Assembly (NCBI GenBank): GCA_050485385.1 | Contig: JBJHBG010000030.1 | Location: forward strand, 1 to 44,163 | Direction of reading: 5' to 3' | Source: RECO01 sp050485385 | Lineage (GTDB): Bacteria > Pseudomonadota > Alphaproteobacteria > Geminicoccales > Geminicoccaceae | Length of the DNA: 44,163 nucleotides | Shown here: positions 43,979 through 44,163 of the stretch, one piece after another | Position numbering within the stretch: the stretch's first letter is position 1 | Layout: every line of letters starts with the position of its first letter | Notes under the pieces: generated by a model | Told to the model about the DNA's origin: nothing | Database searches by the model: none | Seen by the model: only the letters and a program-made list of their open reading frames with translations | Program-made: the position numbers and the translations under genes

Positions 43979-44163
43979 CAAAGACCCCAGGGCCCGCCGG
44001 GCAGCGGCACCTGGAAGAGGAGGCGGAACACGACGAAGACCGAGGCCGTGAGCCCGACGGCGACCAGGGCCGGGGTCTTCGCCTCGCCGCCCGGAACCAG
44101 CCGCACGGCCGCGGTCAGCACGAGGGCTAAGGCGCCGGCGGCGACCAGCGCGCGGCCATGCGG
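43978..44163 (-). CDS. tctB: Tripartite tricarboxylate transporter small subunit TctB, C-terminal part
   Basis: The last 61 codons of a gene that enters from the right edge. They encode two hydrophobic helices (LVAAGALALVLTAAVRLVP and TPALVAVGLTASVFVVFRLL) and the end FQVPLPGGPWGL, a typical TctB C-terminus. The stop overlaps the tctA start. The rest of tctB and probably tctC lie beyond the window. Confidence 0.8.
   Translation of the reverse strand, partial: PHGRALVAAGALALVLTAAVRLVPGGEAKTPALVAVGLTASVFVVFRLLFQVPLPGGPWGL

Noticed and set aside
1..44163. CRISPR arrays, tRNA or rRNA genes, prophage or a complete transposon
   Set aside because: No regular repeats, no recognisable RNA gene sequence and no transposase, integrase or phage structural protein was found in any frame.

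Overview
The window is a strongly GC-rich, gene-dense stretch of a bacterial chromosome, most likely an alphaproteobacterium of the Rhodospirillales/Geminicoccales kind. This is inferred from family resemblance: sdhE-mfd-recG, HDAC-xseB-ispA-dxs, a hopanoid cluster, and TRAP and TTT transporters. No rRNA, tRNA, CRISPR array or complete mobile element is visible, and no gene-free stretch exceeds 300 bases. A run of ten Ns at 41552-41561 shows that this is a draft scaffold.

Left part (1-10857, all minus strand): the start of a circularly permuted ATP-grasp protein follows a large transglutaminase/DUF2126 protein, a pair known from a widespread but poorly characterised peptide-ligase system. Upstream of it lie a glutaminase, an ArcD-like amino acid antiporter and an RND efflux pump with its lipoprotein adaptor.

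Middle-left (11056-20029): a long ureohydrolase with variant active-site motifs (guanidine hydrolase candidate) is followed by a small protein with a histidine-rich N-terminus. Next come a membrane-fused glycerophosphodiester phosphodiesterase, a patatin-like lipoprotein, a second patatin (DUF3734 type) paired with a GntP-family permease, and an MFS transporter.

Centre (20210-35990): this is the main feature. Twelve minus-strand genes run nearly without gaps: sdhE, mfd, an HDAC-like deacetylase, xseB, ispA, dxs, hpnC, hpnB, hpnD, hpnE, shc and hpnG. hpnH lies convergently at the end. Together they cover committed isoprenoid entry (Dxs), farnesyl diphosphate (IspA), squalene (HpnC/D/E), hopene (Shc), adenosylhopane (HpnH) and ribosylhopane (HpnG). 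Three of the hopanoid genes appear to start with TTG and one with GTG.

Right part (36035-44163): recG and a DUF502 membrane protein converge. A short unrecognised gene follows, behind an AT-rich promoter region with a perfect 15-bp palindrome. Then come an aspartate/glutamate leucyltransferase, a TRAP solute-binding protein whose 3' end is broken by unrelated sequence plus the assembly gap, a very basic hypothetical protein, and a tricarboxylate transporter TctB(partial)-TctA pair.
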